From assembly GCA_015698045.1 (NCBI GenBank), contig BLAL01000034.1, forward strand, positions 1,426,001 through 1,490,000: a stretch of DNA of 64,000 nt. Direction: 5' to 3'. Position numbers and translations under genes: made by a program. Of this stretch, positions 46,603 to 59,008 are shown piece after piece. Position 1 is the first letter of the stretch. Each line of letters begins with the position of its first letter. Origin of the DNA: Rhizophagus clarus. Taxonomy: Eukaryota; Glomeromycota; Glomeromycetes; Glomerales; Glomeraceae. A model generated the notes under the pieces. That model was not told where the DNA came from. It was given only the letters and a program-made list of their open reading frames with translations, and searched no databases.

Positions 46603-49018
46603 CTAATCCTCAGTCACTGTTTCGTCTTTAATATTCTCTTCAATAATGTCATTTTTTTCATGATATTGTTCAGATTTTTCATTACCAAGGTCATCAGGTA
46701 AAAATGATGTTGTAACTTGGATATTACAAAAATTTTGTTCTACTCCTTTTACTCCATTTTTCTTTTCCTAAATAATAAAATAAACAATTTATTATTTATT
46801 GCTTAAAACTTAATGGTTATAAAATATATACAAAATTACCTCAGGATCGTTATCAACTTTGATGGAATCATCATTATCACCAGTATTTTTATTTTCATTT
46901 TCATCATTGACTTTTGGAGGAGTGAAATAAGGTATCTTACCACGCAGCCAATCATTTAAAATCATTTTAGCTACAGTGTTCAGATCAGGCTCTCCTTTTT
47001 TTAGTAATTTGCCATATTTTTGTGATAACTGTGTAAGAAAATCTATATGATCTGTCCATTCACGTAATTCATAGGTACGTTGTAAGTATTCTTTACGAAC
47101 TGTTTCTAATATTTTTGGAATATAATCTTCTGGTGTTTTTAGATTCTCTACGCGCACCTACAAAGAGATAGTATGAATCAATAACATTTAACAACATTAT
47201 TATAATTCAATAAACTTTTAATACTTACAACACCTTTTAGCACAATATCGGTTTCACTGTCCTCTGATGAAGGTGGTACAATTCCTGGACAATCTATTAA
47301 ATATATACGTTTCATTAACGTAATATACTGCCATACCTATACATGCAAAAAAAATCAAATTTTTTTTTTTTTTAAAAAAAAAAAGGATTATACAAAAAAT
47401 ACAAAAAATAAAATTTTTATCATAAAATTTACCTTTGTTTCACCAGGAATCGGAGCAACGTTACACACTTTTTTATTTCTCAGAGTGTTTATAATTGAGC
47501 TCTTCCCGGTATTGGGATAGCCAATAAAACCTACACTAATTTGTTTCTTATCTGAATGTAACACTGAAAATTGCCTCAATAGTTGTATCAAAGATCCTTT
47601 ACCGAAAGAATTATTGATACTAGCATGAAATGCTAAAGTTGGATATTCTTTAGACAGTGTACCAACCCATTTCGCCTAAAAAAAGTATTATGTCAGCAAC
47701 AATTAAAGAAAATTTCTATACAAATGTGTGATTTGATGCTAAGAAAAGCAAGAAGAAAAAAATTATCATTGCCCTTCAACTCTACTTCAAGCACAACACT
47801 CCTATTAGAACATTTTTAGAACAAAAAAGCTCAAGTCGAAGTGCAAATTTATTCTACCATATTTGTAACGGGTAATCTTCCATTAGTTTAGAATAAAGCT
47901 ACCTTGACTTCATATGGCAAGATCATAATAAGATTTACGATTGCTAAATAATGAGTATAATTATTGAAAATCAACTTACAGTAACCCAAGTTGGTACTAG
48001 ATCGCATTTATTTAGCAAAAACACTAAATGCTTATGATTAGCTTCCTTATTGATATATTGTACAACATTCTTGCATCGAGTACCAATTGGATCACGTGCG
48101 TCCAGCACATGAATTACAACATCTGATGAATCTATTACCTAAAAGCTGGAATATTAGCGAACGATTTGAATAAACTAATATGATAAATACACATATTAAA
48201 ACTCACTCACTTTATATAATTCGTTCCAAATACGTTTGGATTGACCTTTTGAGAATACACAATCTCTAGCTTCATCGATCCAATCATTTATGTTATTAGA
48301 TAAAAGTGATGGATCATTTTTTTCATTATAATTTTCCAATAATTCATTTGTACTAGTTACTAAATCTTCCATTGAACTAACTTTAAGTTTTGGTCGTTTC
48401 CTCTGTGCTTTTGGACCAAATGTATCTGAAAATGGTTCTGTATCAACCATGTGCATTCGCGATACCTAATAATTAAAATCTATTTATCATTCTTTCATAA
48501 ATTTTTCATTTAGATGTTTATTGAATATACATACTTTTGATGCATCAGTCAATAAACTCATGGGTAATTTATTTTGTCGAAGTAAAACTTGATATGGGTC
48601 ATTGACTTTTGAACCAAGACTTTCCCTGAAAGCTTCTAATTCTTTCTGTCCAATGACTCTGGTATTTCCTAATTAGTTGTTTATCATAGGGGAATGCTTT
48701 AATACGGAACAAAAAGTTCATTATTTTCACTACAATAATCTGAAATAAAATATTGAACTTACCGAACCACCTTCTATCTGGTTGTACTCTAGCAGTAATT
48801 GCCAGTTTGCTCTGAAAAGGTGCTTCTTTCACTATTCTTCCTTTAGAATCCCTTATCGCCTTCCCTCCCTTAAGCATATTAACAAACTTCACTTTTTTAG
48901 CATCTCGATAAAAATTCTCTCCTTTTACTTTTAAGTTACCGGCTTTTACTGGGCCAGCACTTCCATTTTTATTTTGTTCTCTAGCGATTCTATTCTTTTC
49001 TTTTTTAGCTTTACCCAT
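46603..49018 (-). CDS. NOG2: Nucleolar GTP-binding protein 2 (Nog2/GNL2)
   Basis: Nog2 is a circularly permuted GTPase that binds pre-60S particles and acts as a checkpoint before nuclear export. From ATG at 49,018: a basic NGP1-type N-terminal domain ([57 protein letters not shown]), then [20 protein letters not shown]. The GTPase motifs run in the permuted order [36 protein letters not shown] and LIDCPGIV. The C-terminal part has [16 protein letters not shown] and [19 protein letters not shown], then an acidic tail ending ETVTED. It has at least seven exons and about 560 residues. All G-motif key residues are present. Confidence 0.93.
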
Positions 49019-49722
49019 ATTTTATTTTTATTTAATTTTTTTTTTTTCCTGATCTGTAGTCAAATATCAATATCTCAACATCAGAATGATCAGGTGAGGC
49101 GATCACAATTTAGCGTCCGTGACTTTTAGCCGGAATTAGCGTTATGGAATTATGGATGTGACAAATAGCCAGTACATCCGGACAGCCCGGACCGGTGATT
49201 TTTATAGTGCTAAACGCTGGTTTGTAGCACATTTTAATAAAAAAAATGACATTACAGTATGTAATACGTACGAAATTAAAATTATTAAAATTATTAATCG
49301 GTATTATATAAGATTCTATGACCGATATGCTTTATTTTGGATAGCGTTAATTCACTGATATTAAGCAGTAACGTTATATGCAAACAGGAAACGAATATTA
49401 TAAATGATATTAAATGCTACATATTATATGAATAATTTTTGTTAATTGAATATTATTATCGTAAATCTTGTCCTAAACGGTTTAACCAATGGTTTTTTTG
49501 GTATATATCGTCGAGATTACAATTTCGACGACTTATTTAACTTCTCTTTAATTGGAGAAGATTTTTGTCGAATGTTTTTGGTGAGTAGTATTACTAGGGT
49601 GATTTCGTTTGTTCAGGAGTACTTGATTTCTTAGATTTATTTTTTTCTCAGGATTAAAGGAAGGAAATATAAAGTCGAATGAAATCGGATAAATAAAATG
49701 TTTAAGGCGCATCCAGTAATCT
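49019..49722. promoter_or_regulatory. Nog2 upstream region with a GC-richer island
   Basis: It contains the Nog2 promoter and the ING gene 3' end. A block at about 49,080-49,205 is much richer in G and C than its surroundings (CTTTTAGCCGGAATTAGCG; CATCCGGACAGCCCGGACCG). It could be a short mobile element remnant. No coding sequence is convincing. Confidence 0.4.
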
Positions 49723-51707
49723 TTACGATACTGTTCCTGCTGCTGGGCGCCCCCTCTTCCTTTTCTTTTGGCTGGACATACCAGTACAATGATCACAGTA
49801 CCATCTGCCTTCTGGGACAGCGGAGAGTCCAACGCAATCAATGTGGTACCATTCAAAGGGACAATTCTGTTCAAAAAAAAAGAGATCACCAATATGAACG
49901 CAACAAAGGCCAGTTAACCAACCGGATTAAATTAATTATTTGTCATAATAATATGAAAATTTTATTTATATTCATTACGTACCTCTCCGTCGCAGCCGAT
50001 CATTTCTCCAAAACTCACTTGACGACAGATGCAATATACCGGTTCATTTGGATCCACTGCCGGTATATAGTTGGACAAGAAAGTGTTACCTTCAGGAACT
50101 AACGGATTATCATATGCCGCCGCTGAGTCATCTTGTTCCAAGAGATTGGCACTGTTAATGCCACTTGAATCCGTAATCGACGAGGATACCAGATGATCTT
50201 CGTTGGGTGCTCGTAATTTAATACTTCTGGAGAGGTGACTAACTGGAGTTTCGATATTCGTCGCGTATGAGTTAGTACTGCCCTGAATGTTACTGATCAT
50301 ATTTTTTTTTTAAAAAAAAAAAGTGACATATGTATATATATATATATAAGAAAGAAATCGAAATAATAAATCAAATTTATACGAGATTAAAGTTACTTCT
50401 GTTTTCGGCGCCTTCCGCTATTTGCGCCGCTTGTCAAAGCTATTGAACAATTTGTAACAGCTGAAACTTTAGAAATCTAAAATAAAAAAAAGGTTAAATT
50501 TAAAAAAAAAAAATTCGAAATTTCATACCTTTATTTGAGCGAGTTAAAGAGCTCGATGGATTGGGAAGCATTGGCAATGCTATATATATAGCGAAAGTCA
50601 AATGAATTATTTGTATAATATAAATTTTAAAAGAATTAAATTAAAAAGTAACACACAAATTTGTCCTTCGTCAGAGTCAGCACTTGAATACAGTCCTTTA
50701 TTATAATCGTATGTTGTGGATGGAAAATTAGACGATGTAGCTGATACTGATGAGTACACTGATGCTACATTACGTGAGGTTGCATGTGTTGAAGCGGAAG
50801 TGCTTGATTGAGCTAGTGTTTGAGATGCGGAAAAAGTCGAAGATTCGACTCTACTGGGGCTTGCAGGAGTCGACGTCGATGAATCGCGAAGATTATGTTG
50901 TGGAAACAAGCTGTCAAAATCTTCATCGAGGCGTTTAATATGCCTATCAACCTTTATAGTATTATATTCATTTAAACTTTAACAATAATAACAAGTTTCT
51001 AAACGAACATTACAAATATAATGTGATATTTACAAGCAACCAAAAAAAAGTTATAATTTACCAGTGCCAAGGCCCTGTTGGCAAGTTCAATCTTCTCATC
51101 TTGCAATTGCGAAGCTCTCACATAATCTTTAATTATTTTATCCTTAAGCATTTCTTCATCCTCAAATTCTGTAACAACACGTGTTACTCGGCGCCGCTTT
51201 TTCTTAATAATTTGTTCGCCATCTTGATCTTCGTTGTAACGATCATCATCACTATTAGAATCCTCATCTTCTTCATCATCTTCATAAATACTTTCAACGA
51301 CAGAACAATCACTATCTTCATCGATAGGAAGACCATCATACAAATTCCACAAACGTCTCTTACGACGGTCGATTCTTTCTGTCAATACTATTTAGGTTGG
51401 TTGATAAAAAAAATACGAAATTTTTAAAGGTCATTTTATATCCAATTTCCAAAAAAGGAAATTCTATTTTTACTTACGTTCAATTTCTTGATCCTTAGTT
51501 GTTAGTTCAGAGAAGTGATAATGTATTTCTGAAGGAAGATTATCAATACCTTTGAAGATATTTTAGAATAAACACGTTAATTTACAGTTGATTTATACTT
51601 TTCATGAAAATTACTCTACAAAATATTAATCTAAACATATGAAAGAACTCTATAATCCTACTTCCTAAAAATTGTATTAAGTATTCATTAGCGTCTATTG
51701 CTTCCAT
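49723..51707 (-). CDS. ING-family protein with C-terminal PHD finger
   Basis: ING proteins are readers of trimethylated H3K4 that target histone acetyltransferase or deacetylase complexes. From ATG at 51,707 the N-terminal ING domain starts [15 protein letters not shown] and [21 protein letters not shown] very acidic insert follows ([17 protein letters not shown]), then a basic [10 protein letters not shown] and a helical stretch ([18 protein letters not shown]). Next come a long Ser/Thr-rich linker and a PHD finger: [38 protein letters not shown] and RWYCDHC. The C-terminal tail is [14 protein letters not shown]. Zinc ligands C4HC3 are all present. It has at least seven exons and about 430 residues. 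The acidic insert inside the ING domain is unusual. Which complex it joins (NuA4, NuA3 or Rpd3-like) cannot be decided. Confidence 0.88.
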
Positions 51708-52051
51708 ATTTACAATAAGAATAGTTAAGAGTTGTGATGAAAAACTTTATTCTATAGATTCAGATCGAAATAAGTCAACCAGGTAAAGATAACGGGAGCG
51801 AAATGGTAATTAAAATCATGAGAGTAACAAATGATTGGTTGAATAAATCTGTCATATGGTCACTCTCCGCAATGACACTTGAATTGCGTAACGTTAGCCA
51901 GAGCTAACTCGCGAATCCAAAAAAAAAAAAAAAAAAAAAAAAAGCGACTTCCAACCCGTCTTTTATACTTGAGGAATTACCTTGTAAATTTTTATTTATT
52001 GGAAAGTTATTAAATAACTTAGTTTTGAGAGTAAAATTTAGAAAATAAACA
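51708..52051. promoter_or_regulatory. Divergent promoter of ING and PPR genes
   Basis: The 344 bp between divergent start codons include a 25-A tract at 51,920-51,944, a typical nucleosome-excluding sequence (known for poly(dA:dT)). No gene is seen. Confidence 0.5.
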
Positions 52052-54577
52052 ATGTTATCACAGGCAAATATTACATTAAAAAAAGGATTATATTCTAAAC
52101 AAGTATTAAATTATTTTCATTATTTAAAACGAGGATTTGATTGTGGTATTGCAAAAAAATACATTTATCAATATTCCACAACTTCAAAAAATTTCGATAA
52201 TGACAAGAAATTACTATATACTAAACAAACACCAAGTATATTATCAATTGAAAATTTCTTGAAGAGAAAATTTTCAACGGAAATTTTAAATGATACTTTA
52301 AATAAAAATGAAATACTTTTAAAACAAAGTGACTTGAATAACAATAAAAATAGAGAATCTTCAATCAGGTTTAATAGTTTGGATATTAATAAATTTATCC
52401 ATTATCTAAAAAATGGAAAAATTAATGAAGCAAAATCCTTATTATCAACACAAGATTATTGTACAACAACCGATAACATAATAGAATTCAAAAAATTTTT
52501 AATTCAACACTTGGACTTTTCAGACGTAGAATTATTCAATAAAGCAAATGAAATTTTAAGTGAGCAATTTATTCAAGTATCTTTAAAATCAAATCTTCAT
52601 AAATCAGATCCACAAGTATTATATTTATATGATGAACTATCACATAAAGGTGTCTCAGAACCATATCTTGGATTATTTTGTGTACATTTTTTATCAATTA
52701 TAATATCTAGGAATTTTGAATTATCACCACCTAAACATGGTATATTAGAATTTCCTATTAATATTGATATCAAACATTTAGAAACTTTTAAAGATTTGTT
52801 AAAAAAAGAAGATTTAAAGGGAGCGAAAACATTATTAAACACAAATAATTATGCTACAACAATTGATGATACATTAGAATTTAATGATTCTTTAAGGTAT
52901 TACTTAAATTCCGATCATGAATTATATAATAAGTCGGATAGATTCTTAAAAGAACGGTTGAGAAATATTCTTGATCCAACTGAAGATGTAATAAAATTTA
53001 ATCAAGATTATAATCAATATTCTTTAACTTATTATATAAAGAAATCAAAACCAAAACAAGTTCTCTCTATATATGAAGATCTCTTGAAAAAAGATTTTAT
53101 ATTTACTGATGAATCTAGACTTGCAATATTTTGTGCTTATATAAAATCAAATGATAATAATTCAGCTCTAAAATTCTTTATCTCAAATATTTCTTCATCA
53201 TCAAAATTTTCTCTTTCCAATTTCACAAAAAACATTCAACCATTTTTAGATGAATCAGAATATAACAAAGCACAAGAAATATTGAGACATTATTATATTC
53301 AACAAATTCCATCAAATACAAAAGAAATCACAAGTTATATAACAAAAATATTTTCTAATAAGAATCAAGCAACAAGAAATTCACCATTAGAATTTTATGA
53401 AAAACTATGTAGATTTGGAATACCAATAAATTCAATCACATATGGAGCATTTATAATGGGATTCTTATCACAAGATAGATATATTGAGGCTGAATTCATT
53501 TATAATGATATGATAAAAAGAGGTCAAAATCCAACACCAGTTATATATAGTGGAATGCTTGATGGTTTTTCAAGAAAACGTGAAGGAATTAAGAAAGTTC
53601 AGGAATTATGGAAACGTATGTTAGCTGATAAAATTCAACCTGATGAAATCGCTTATTGTGCCATGATTGAAACTTATTTTAGAAATGGATATATTCATGA
53701 AGCGATTAAATTATTTCAACAAATGTCTTTAGATCAAAATATTAAATTAAATGATATAGTTTATAATCGAATTATTAATGGATTATTATTAAATGATCGT
53801 GTGGATGAATCCATGATTATTTATAATCAGATGAAAAAACAAAATATCTTTCCTAATATAATTACTTATAATACTTTAATTAATAAATTATTTGATAAGA
53901 AAAAAGAACATCATACAATGACGATTTTACAAGATATGCAACAATTTAATATTAAACCAGATGTAACAACTTTAACAACTCTTTTAAAATTACAATTTCA
54001 AAATCATAATATTGATGGAATACAAAAAGTTTTAAATATGTTTGATTCTTTGAAGATTAAACCAAATGTACAAACTTATGGTACTTTAATAAGTGGTTTA
54101 TTAAATGATTTTAATGATCTCATTAGTGCTGAATCTGCTTTTAATGAAATGGTTTACAAGTATGGATTATCTCCAACTGTTCATATTTATACTAATTTAA
54201 TCCAAGGTTATATTAATCATGGAAAATTTCAATTAGCTGAACAATTATATTTTAATTTATTACAAAATAATTTTCCTACATCTGCAACTTTTAATATACT
54301 TATTGGTGGTTATTCTAAAGCAAATAATTTAGATAAAGCAAAACATTATTATAATGAGATGATTAGATTTGGTGTTAAACCTAATACTATTACTTATAAA
54401 TCTTTAATTGATGGTTACTTTGCTTCTAAAAATATGTTTGGTGCTTCTCAAATTTATGATGATATGATAAATGCAGATTTCATTCCTTTAGATTCTGATT
54501 TGAAAAGACTTTGCCAAATAATAGTACAATGGAGATCGAGACAATCTAATATTAATCAAATTTTAAAAGAAAAATAA
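52052..54577 (+). CDS. Mitochondrial pentatricopeptide repeat (PPR) protein
   Basis: An intronless gene of 841 residues. The N-terminus (MLSQANITLKKGLYSKQVLN, later YIYQYSTTSKNFDN) is basic and Ser/Thr-rich, as in mitochondrial targeting peptides. Residues about 110-310 contain an internal duplication. From about residue 450 ten consecutive 35-residue PPR motifs can be read, for example ITYGAFIMGFLSQDRYIEAE, IIYNQMKKQNIFPNIITYN, TYNTLINKLFDKKKEH and ITYKSLIDGYFASKNMFGAS. PPR arrays bind organellar RNA one base per repeat, so the likely role is processing, stability or translation of a mitochondrial transcript. The specific target is not predictable by eye. Codon use is AT-rich like its neighbours. 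Divergent from the ING gene. Confidence 0.9.
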   Translation: MLSQANITLKKGLYSKQVLNYFHYLKRGFDCGIAKKYIYQYSTTSKNFDNDKKLLYTKQTPSILSIENFLKRKFSTEILNDTLNKNEILLKQSDLNNNKNRESSIRFNSLDINKFIHYLKNGKINEAKSLLSTQDYCTTTDNIIEFKKFLIQHLDFSDVELFNKANEILSEQFIQVSLKSNLHKSDPQVLYLYDELSHKGVSEPYLGLFCVHFLSIIISRNFELSPPKHGILEFPINIDIKHLETFKDLLKKEDLKGAKTLLNTNNYATTIDDTLEFNDSLRYYLNSDHELYNKSDRFLKERLRNILDPTEDVIKFNQDYNQYSLTYYIKKSKPKQVLSIYEDLLKKDFIFTDESRLAIFCAYIKSNDNNSALKFFISNISSSSKFSLSNFTKNIQPFLDESEYNKAQEILRHYYIQQIPSNTKEITSYITKIFSNKNQATRNSPLEFYEKLCRFGIPINSITYGAFIMGFLSQDRYIEAEFIYNDMIKRGQNPTPVIYSGMLDGFSRKREGIKKVQELWKRMLADKIQPDEIAYCAMIETYFRNGYIHEAIKLFQQMSLDQNIKLNDIVYNRIINGLLLNDRVDESMIIYNQMKKQNIFPNIITYNTLINKLFDKKKEHHTMTILQDMQQFNIKPDVTTLTTLLKLQFQNHNIDGIQKVLNMFDSLKIKPNVQTYGTLISGLLNDFNDLISAESAFNEMVYKYGLSPTVHIYTNLIQGYINHGKFQLAEQLYFNLLQNNFPTSATFNILIGGYSKANNLDKAKHYYNEMIRFGVKPNTITYKSLIDGYFASKNMFGASQIYDDMINADFIPLDSDLKRLCQIIVQWRSRQSNINQILKEK

Positions 54578-54984
54578 TTATTATAACAGATAATAGATAA
54601 AATCTAGAATTATTCTATAAATTTGTAAATAAAAAGACGTAGTACGTAAAAAACTCAATTTTAGTAGTAGTGTATATCATTTTAAGATCCAGTAGTACAG
54701 GGATCGCCCGATAGCAGATTTTTTTTTTTCGTGATGTTCTTGGTATCTGCAATTAGCACAAGGATGTTGTGTAAAATTTTTTTTATTCCAGTATATGGTT
54801 AGGGAATTATATATAATTTTTTCAAAAAAAAAATAAACTTCCTTCTCTTGAGAGAGGAAGAATCTAACATCTTGTTTTTTTTTTTTTTTTTACAAATAAA
54901 ATAAATTTTCTTTGTATTATATTTATTTAATTTTTTTTTTTTTAATTATTATTTATCTTGAGCATTAACGTTACCCTTTTCAAT
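54578..54984. promoter_or_regulatory. Intergenic region between PPR gene and STRAP
   Basis: No gene is seen. Several T runs occur: T10 at about 54,720 and T18-like tracts near 54,875 and 54,932, close to the STRAP start. Confidence 0.5.
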
Positions 54985-56558
54985 ATGACAACATCTCAAC
55001 CACCAAATACAAATCCTTCGAGAGTGATACCTTTGACATGCTCAGGGCATACACGACCTGTGGTTCATTTACAATTTTCTCCCATCACTCATGATGGAAC
55101 CTATTATTTGATAAGTGCTTGTAAAGGTATTAATCGATTGTTTTTTTATCTTGCCAGGTATTTAAATGTATAAAAACTCGTAATTCAATATGATTTCTTA
55201 TGTACATCAGATGGAAATCCTATGCTTCGAGATGGCCCAACAGGCGATTGGATAGGTACCTTCACGGGCCATAAAGGAGCAGTTTGGAGTGCAAAATTAA
55301 GCAAAGATGCAACTAAAGCTGTGACAGCATCAGCTGATTTTACCGCGTATGTATTTATTTAATTTGAAACTATAATTGATTAATCACAATCATACCGATC
55401 ACATTTTAACATTTTAATTGTATAAAAATTTATAGTAAAGTATGGGATACCTACACAGGAGATATCCTTCATTCATTCACGCATGATCATATTGTTCGTT
55501 CAGCGGATCTTTCAGACGATGGAACACGCATTGTATCTGGCGGACAAGAAAAGAAACTCAGAATATTTGACTTAAATAAACCAGATGATCCAGCTTCTGA
55601 AGCAGAAGGTCACGAGTCTACTATTAAGAGTGTTATTTGGGACGGTGAAAGAAACGTCATATTGAGTGCGGGGGATGATAAAGAAATTCGGTGAGCCAAT
55701 CACCAATACTTATGCAATTTTTTGATAATCAATTTATTATAGATTTTTAGTTATATATATTTTTTTTTCTAAAAAAAAAAGCGTTTGGGACGTTCGTAGT
55801 TTTGATCAAGTAAATACTTTTAAGACTGAACACCCTATTACTAGTATGGAGCTTTCTGCTAATGGAAAATATATTACATCAACAGCTGGCAAAGTTGTTT
55901 ATTTTCTAGATGCTTCAACGTAAGTATAAAAATTTTAAATAAATTTTATATTTTAATTGATTATATTAATTAGTTTTTTTGGTTAACTCAGTTATCAAGT
56001 TTTTAAATCAGTTGCAACTGCTTATGATGTATCTTCAGTGTCTTTACATCCTGATCACAAAAGATTTGTGGCAGGTGGTAGTAATGACTTGTGGGTGAGA
56101 ATTTATGATTTTGAGAGTGGTAAAGAACTTGGTTGGTATTTCTTTTTTTCGAAGTTTTTCTAAACCGGAGAATTCGTTTCGTTTAGCTAAATGAGTTATT
56201 CATATAAACAGAGGTATATAAGGGTCATCATGGTCCAATTCACACAGTAAGTTATAGCCCTGATGGCGAAATTTATGCTACCGGTTCAGGTATGTTATTA
56301 TTATAATGATGATTAAATTAACATGTTTAATTATTAATTTATTAATTTATCTTATTATCTTGCAGAGGATGGTACTATAAGACTGTGGCAGGTAAGAAAC
56401 AACATAGACAAGAAACTTATTATTTTAAATTTTAAAGGTTATATTGATTCATTATTAATATTTAGACAACACCTGGAAAGAGCTATGGTCTTTGGCAAAA
56501 TAAAGCATCTAAAGATGAAAAAGAAAATGATGTAAATGGCATTGCTCCGACAGAATAA
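54985..56558 (+). CDS. STRAP (unrip)-like WD40 protein
   Basis: STRAP/unrip is a seven-blade WD40 protein; animal members associate with the SMN complex and TGF-beta receptor signalling, and fungal members with translation factors. Eight exons (54,985-55,126; 55,211-55,346; 55,436-55,690; 55,782-55,919; 55,992-56,131; 56,212-56,289; 56,366-56,391; 56,466-56,558) give 335 residues. Signatures are [68 protein letters not shown] and [18 protein letters not shown], then [19 protein letters not shown] near the end. The match runs through the whole length, including the conserved GHTRPVV start and GLW end. A 26-nt exon (56,366-56,391) is easily missed. Confidence 0.93.
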
Positions 56559-56907
56559 TAAACAATAAGATGGATGTAAAAAAAAAAAATATGATCTTTG
56601 TAATTTACTTTTTTTGTTGTTATTGTCTATACCGGTTTATATTATAAATATTGTACTTATTATCATTATCCCTACTCTCAATATTGAATATAATGAATAA
56701 TTGAATGAAATTATTGAATAAAAGTAAACAAGAAAAAAAGATATTTAAAAAAAAAAAATTAAGAAAAGGTAAATTTTGTATTTATAAATATTTTTTATAA
56801 TTCAATTGTTTGTATTAAATATATTTATCTTTGAATACTATGAATATTATCTATATTCTATAGCAAATTAAACTGTAAAGGTAATGCGATTTTTACAGTT
56901 ATTATTA
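56559..56907. other. Convergent 3' intergenic region
   Basis: AT-rich 3' sequence lies between the STRAP and Sgf11 stop codons. It has multiple AATAAA-like signals and A runs. No gene is seen. Confidence 0.5.
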
Positions 56908-58791
56908 CTATTTTATAATAAATCCTGAGTCATTGGATGTTTGAAGTACCTCAATAGTATCATAATCTCCATCAATGTCTTTAGGAATAAGACGACATTA
57001 GTATTACCTACACAAATGTAGACCAGAAATACTTAATATAAATCATATTTATATATCCATACCAATATAATCATTATCTGATTGTGTTGATGTATCTACT
57101 GATGCGGGATTTCTAGAAAAAGAAAAGCTGTAAATAAATTGTTTCGGTTGTAATAGTTAAATGATTATCTTGCCTTCTCTTCAATTACCCATTATATATA
57201 ATATTATTTCCATATTGTTGTATGTTTTTTGATTCATCGGGAAACTCCATAGAAAATGAACGTGAATTTGGACTATCAAGTGTCGAAGCTTCTGAACTAT
57301 AAGACAATGTTGATGATTTCGCTAAACATTATTAATTTAAAATAATCTTGTAAATAAATATTATCAATCAAGAAACAGAAAAACTTCTTTGCTTCGTTAA
57401 TAAATTTACACTTACATAACTTTTTTTCATAAATAAAGAAAATTATTAAATATTAGTATGTTAATATTTAAACATGAACGACGTATATCAATTCTTTAAT
57501 TTCGATACCTTTGACGTGATATTTGATGTTTCTTCTACTGTTTCTGAAACTTTAAAAGAACATATCATATGTTAATAACTATTTAAATTTTGTCCAATGG
57601 ATAAATATATATTACTCACTTGTCGACTTTTGTTTCTTTGACTTTGTATATTTAGCAGGAGACGATCTCTAAAAATATATAATTTATATAATCGAAAAAA
57701 ATCCTTTGACAATATACTTCTACGTTATAAAATGACAAAATATCGTACCCTTGACTTTCCATTCAATTTCTTGCCTAATATAAATTCAATAAAATTATGC
57801 TTAAATGGATTTATATGAAAACAATTAATATGATGAATTCCAAAACTTACGTTTTTTTTCAAATTTTTCAGTTTTTTCAGTATATACACCATCCGAGTCA
57901 CTTTGATTTAAGTTATCTTCAGATAAAGTAGTATATGGTGATGAAGGAATTCTATCATTTCCTATCCTAATTTATATTGAATATGGAACTGTAAATAATT
58001 TCGCTTTATTTAAGTAATAGAACGTACTAGTTTCATACTTTAAATTTGCAACACGACTTGAACTTCTACCCGCTAACCCCAAACACTTTTCCAAGTGTGG
58101 AGCATATCGCTTTGATGGATAAGGACGTTTACAATTTACACATTCAAATTTTGGTGAATCATTTTGTTGAGGACGATTTCCAAAGATGTCCAATCCAGGT
58201 TGGGTTACTAATCGTTGATACTATAGCGTCAGTAGTAGAAAACATTCAATTAAAGAATGTCTTAAGATTTACATCACATACCAAAAGATCGACATCTAAA
58301 TGTTCAATAATTACTATAAATACATTGTGTTTTATAAAATTTATGAATTGAGTCATTATCTTAGACTTACTCCGAGTTGCATAGTTGACATACAGTTGCA
58401 GACAATTTGGCTTCTCTATGAGCTTCAAATGCCACATCTAATATGCACTCATCCAACAAATCGCATAATATTTTGAACGCCTAAATAAGCGAATGAATTT
58501 ATATAAAGTTTATAATTGGTTAGGAAGTAATTTACATAAAATAATTACAAACCAAAACTCCTTTTGTTGGTATATCCGAAGGCTGTATAGGCATTGTTTT
58601 TGGATTAAAATTATCTGAGTAACTAGGTGACTGACTTGAATCTTCTGGGTTTTGTGAGAAACTTGTCATAAATTGACACGTCAGCAAAATTTATTTGTAG
58701 ATTAGGAAGTTAGTCGGGAAATAAGAACGCACCTCTCGACTTCATCATTACTTTGAGATTCTGGCGAATGATCCATGTTTGAAACTGACAT
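56908..58791 (-). CDS. SGF11: SAGA-associated factor 11 (Sgf11)-like protein
   Basis: Sgf11 belongs to the deubiquitinase module of the SAGA coactivator (with Ubp8, Sus1, Sgf73), which removes ubiquitin from H2B. From ATG at 58,791 (MSVSNMDHSPESQSND) an N-terminal helix (AFKILCDLLDECILDVAFEA) would pack with Sus1 and Ubp8. The zinc finger FECVNCKRPYPSKRYAPH, then LEKCLGLAGRSSSRVA, has the C-X2-C-X11-H-X3-C spacing and the basic tail that contacts the nucleosome. The C-terminal part is a Ser/Lys-rich linker (GKKLNGKSRSPAKYTKSKKQ) across many tiny exons, ending near DTIEVLQTSNDSGFIIK. The 3' half is only moderately certain because its exons are short and poorly conserved. Divergent from FIT2. 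Confidence 0.75.
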
Positions 58792-59008
58792 TATTCTATT
58801 CAATGCAAGAGATATCAAACATATTATGCAGTTACACAACTCCTCGGCACATAGGTGGTGATCATGTCTCCTGCTGCGCCTTAATCTGACGTATTATGAT
58901 TAAATTCACGTGTCAACAAATTTTACATAAATTGAATTCCTTTTCGCATATGATCAACTTAATCCCCTTTGATTTACCCTTTATAAACGTAATATAATTA
59001 TACAAAAC
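58792..59008. promoter_or_regulatory. Divergent promoter of Sgf11 and FIT2 with CACGTG
   Basis: The 217 bp between divergent starts carry TTCACGTGTCAA (CACGTG at 58,907-58,912), 96 bp before the FIT2 start and 115 bp from the Sgf11 start. Confidence 0.5.

Noticed and set aside
54958..54984. Upstream extension of STRAP
   Set aside because: It would need a non-ATG start; the ATG at 54,985 precedes the conserved GHTRPVV region at the normal distance.
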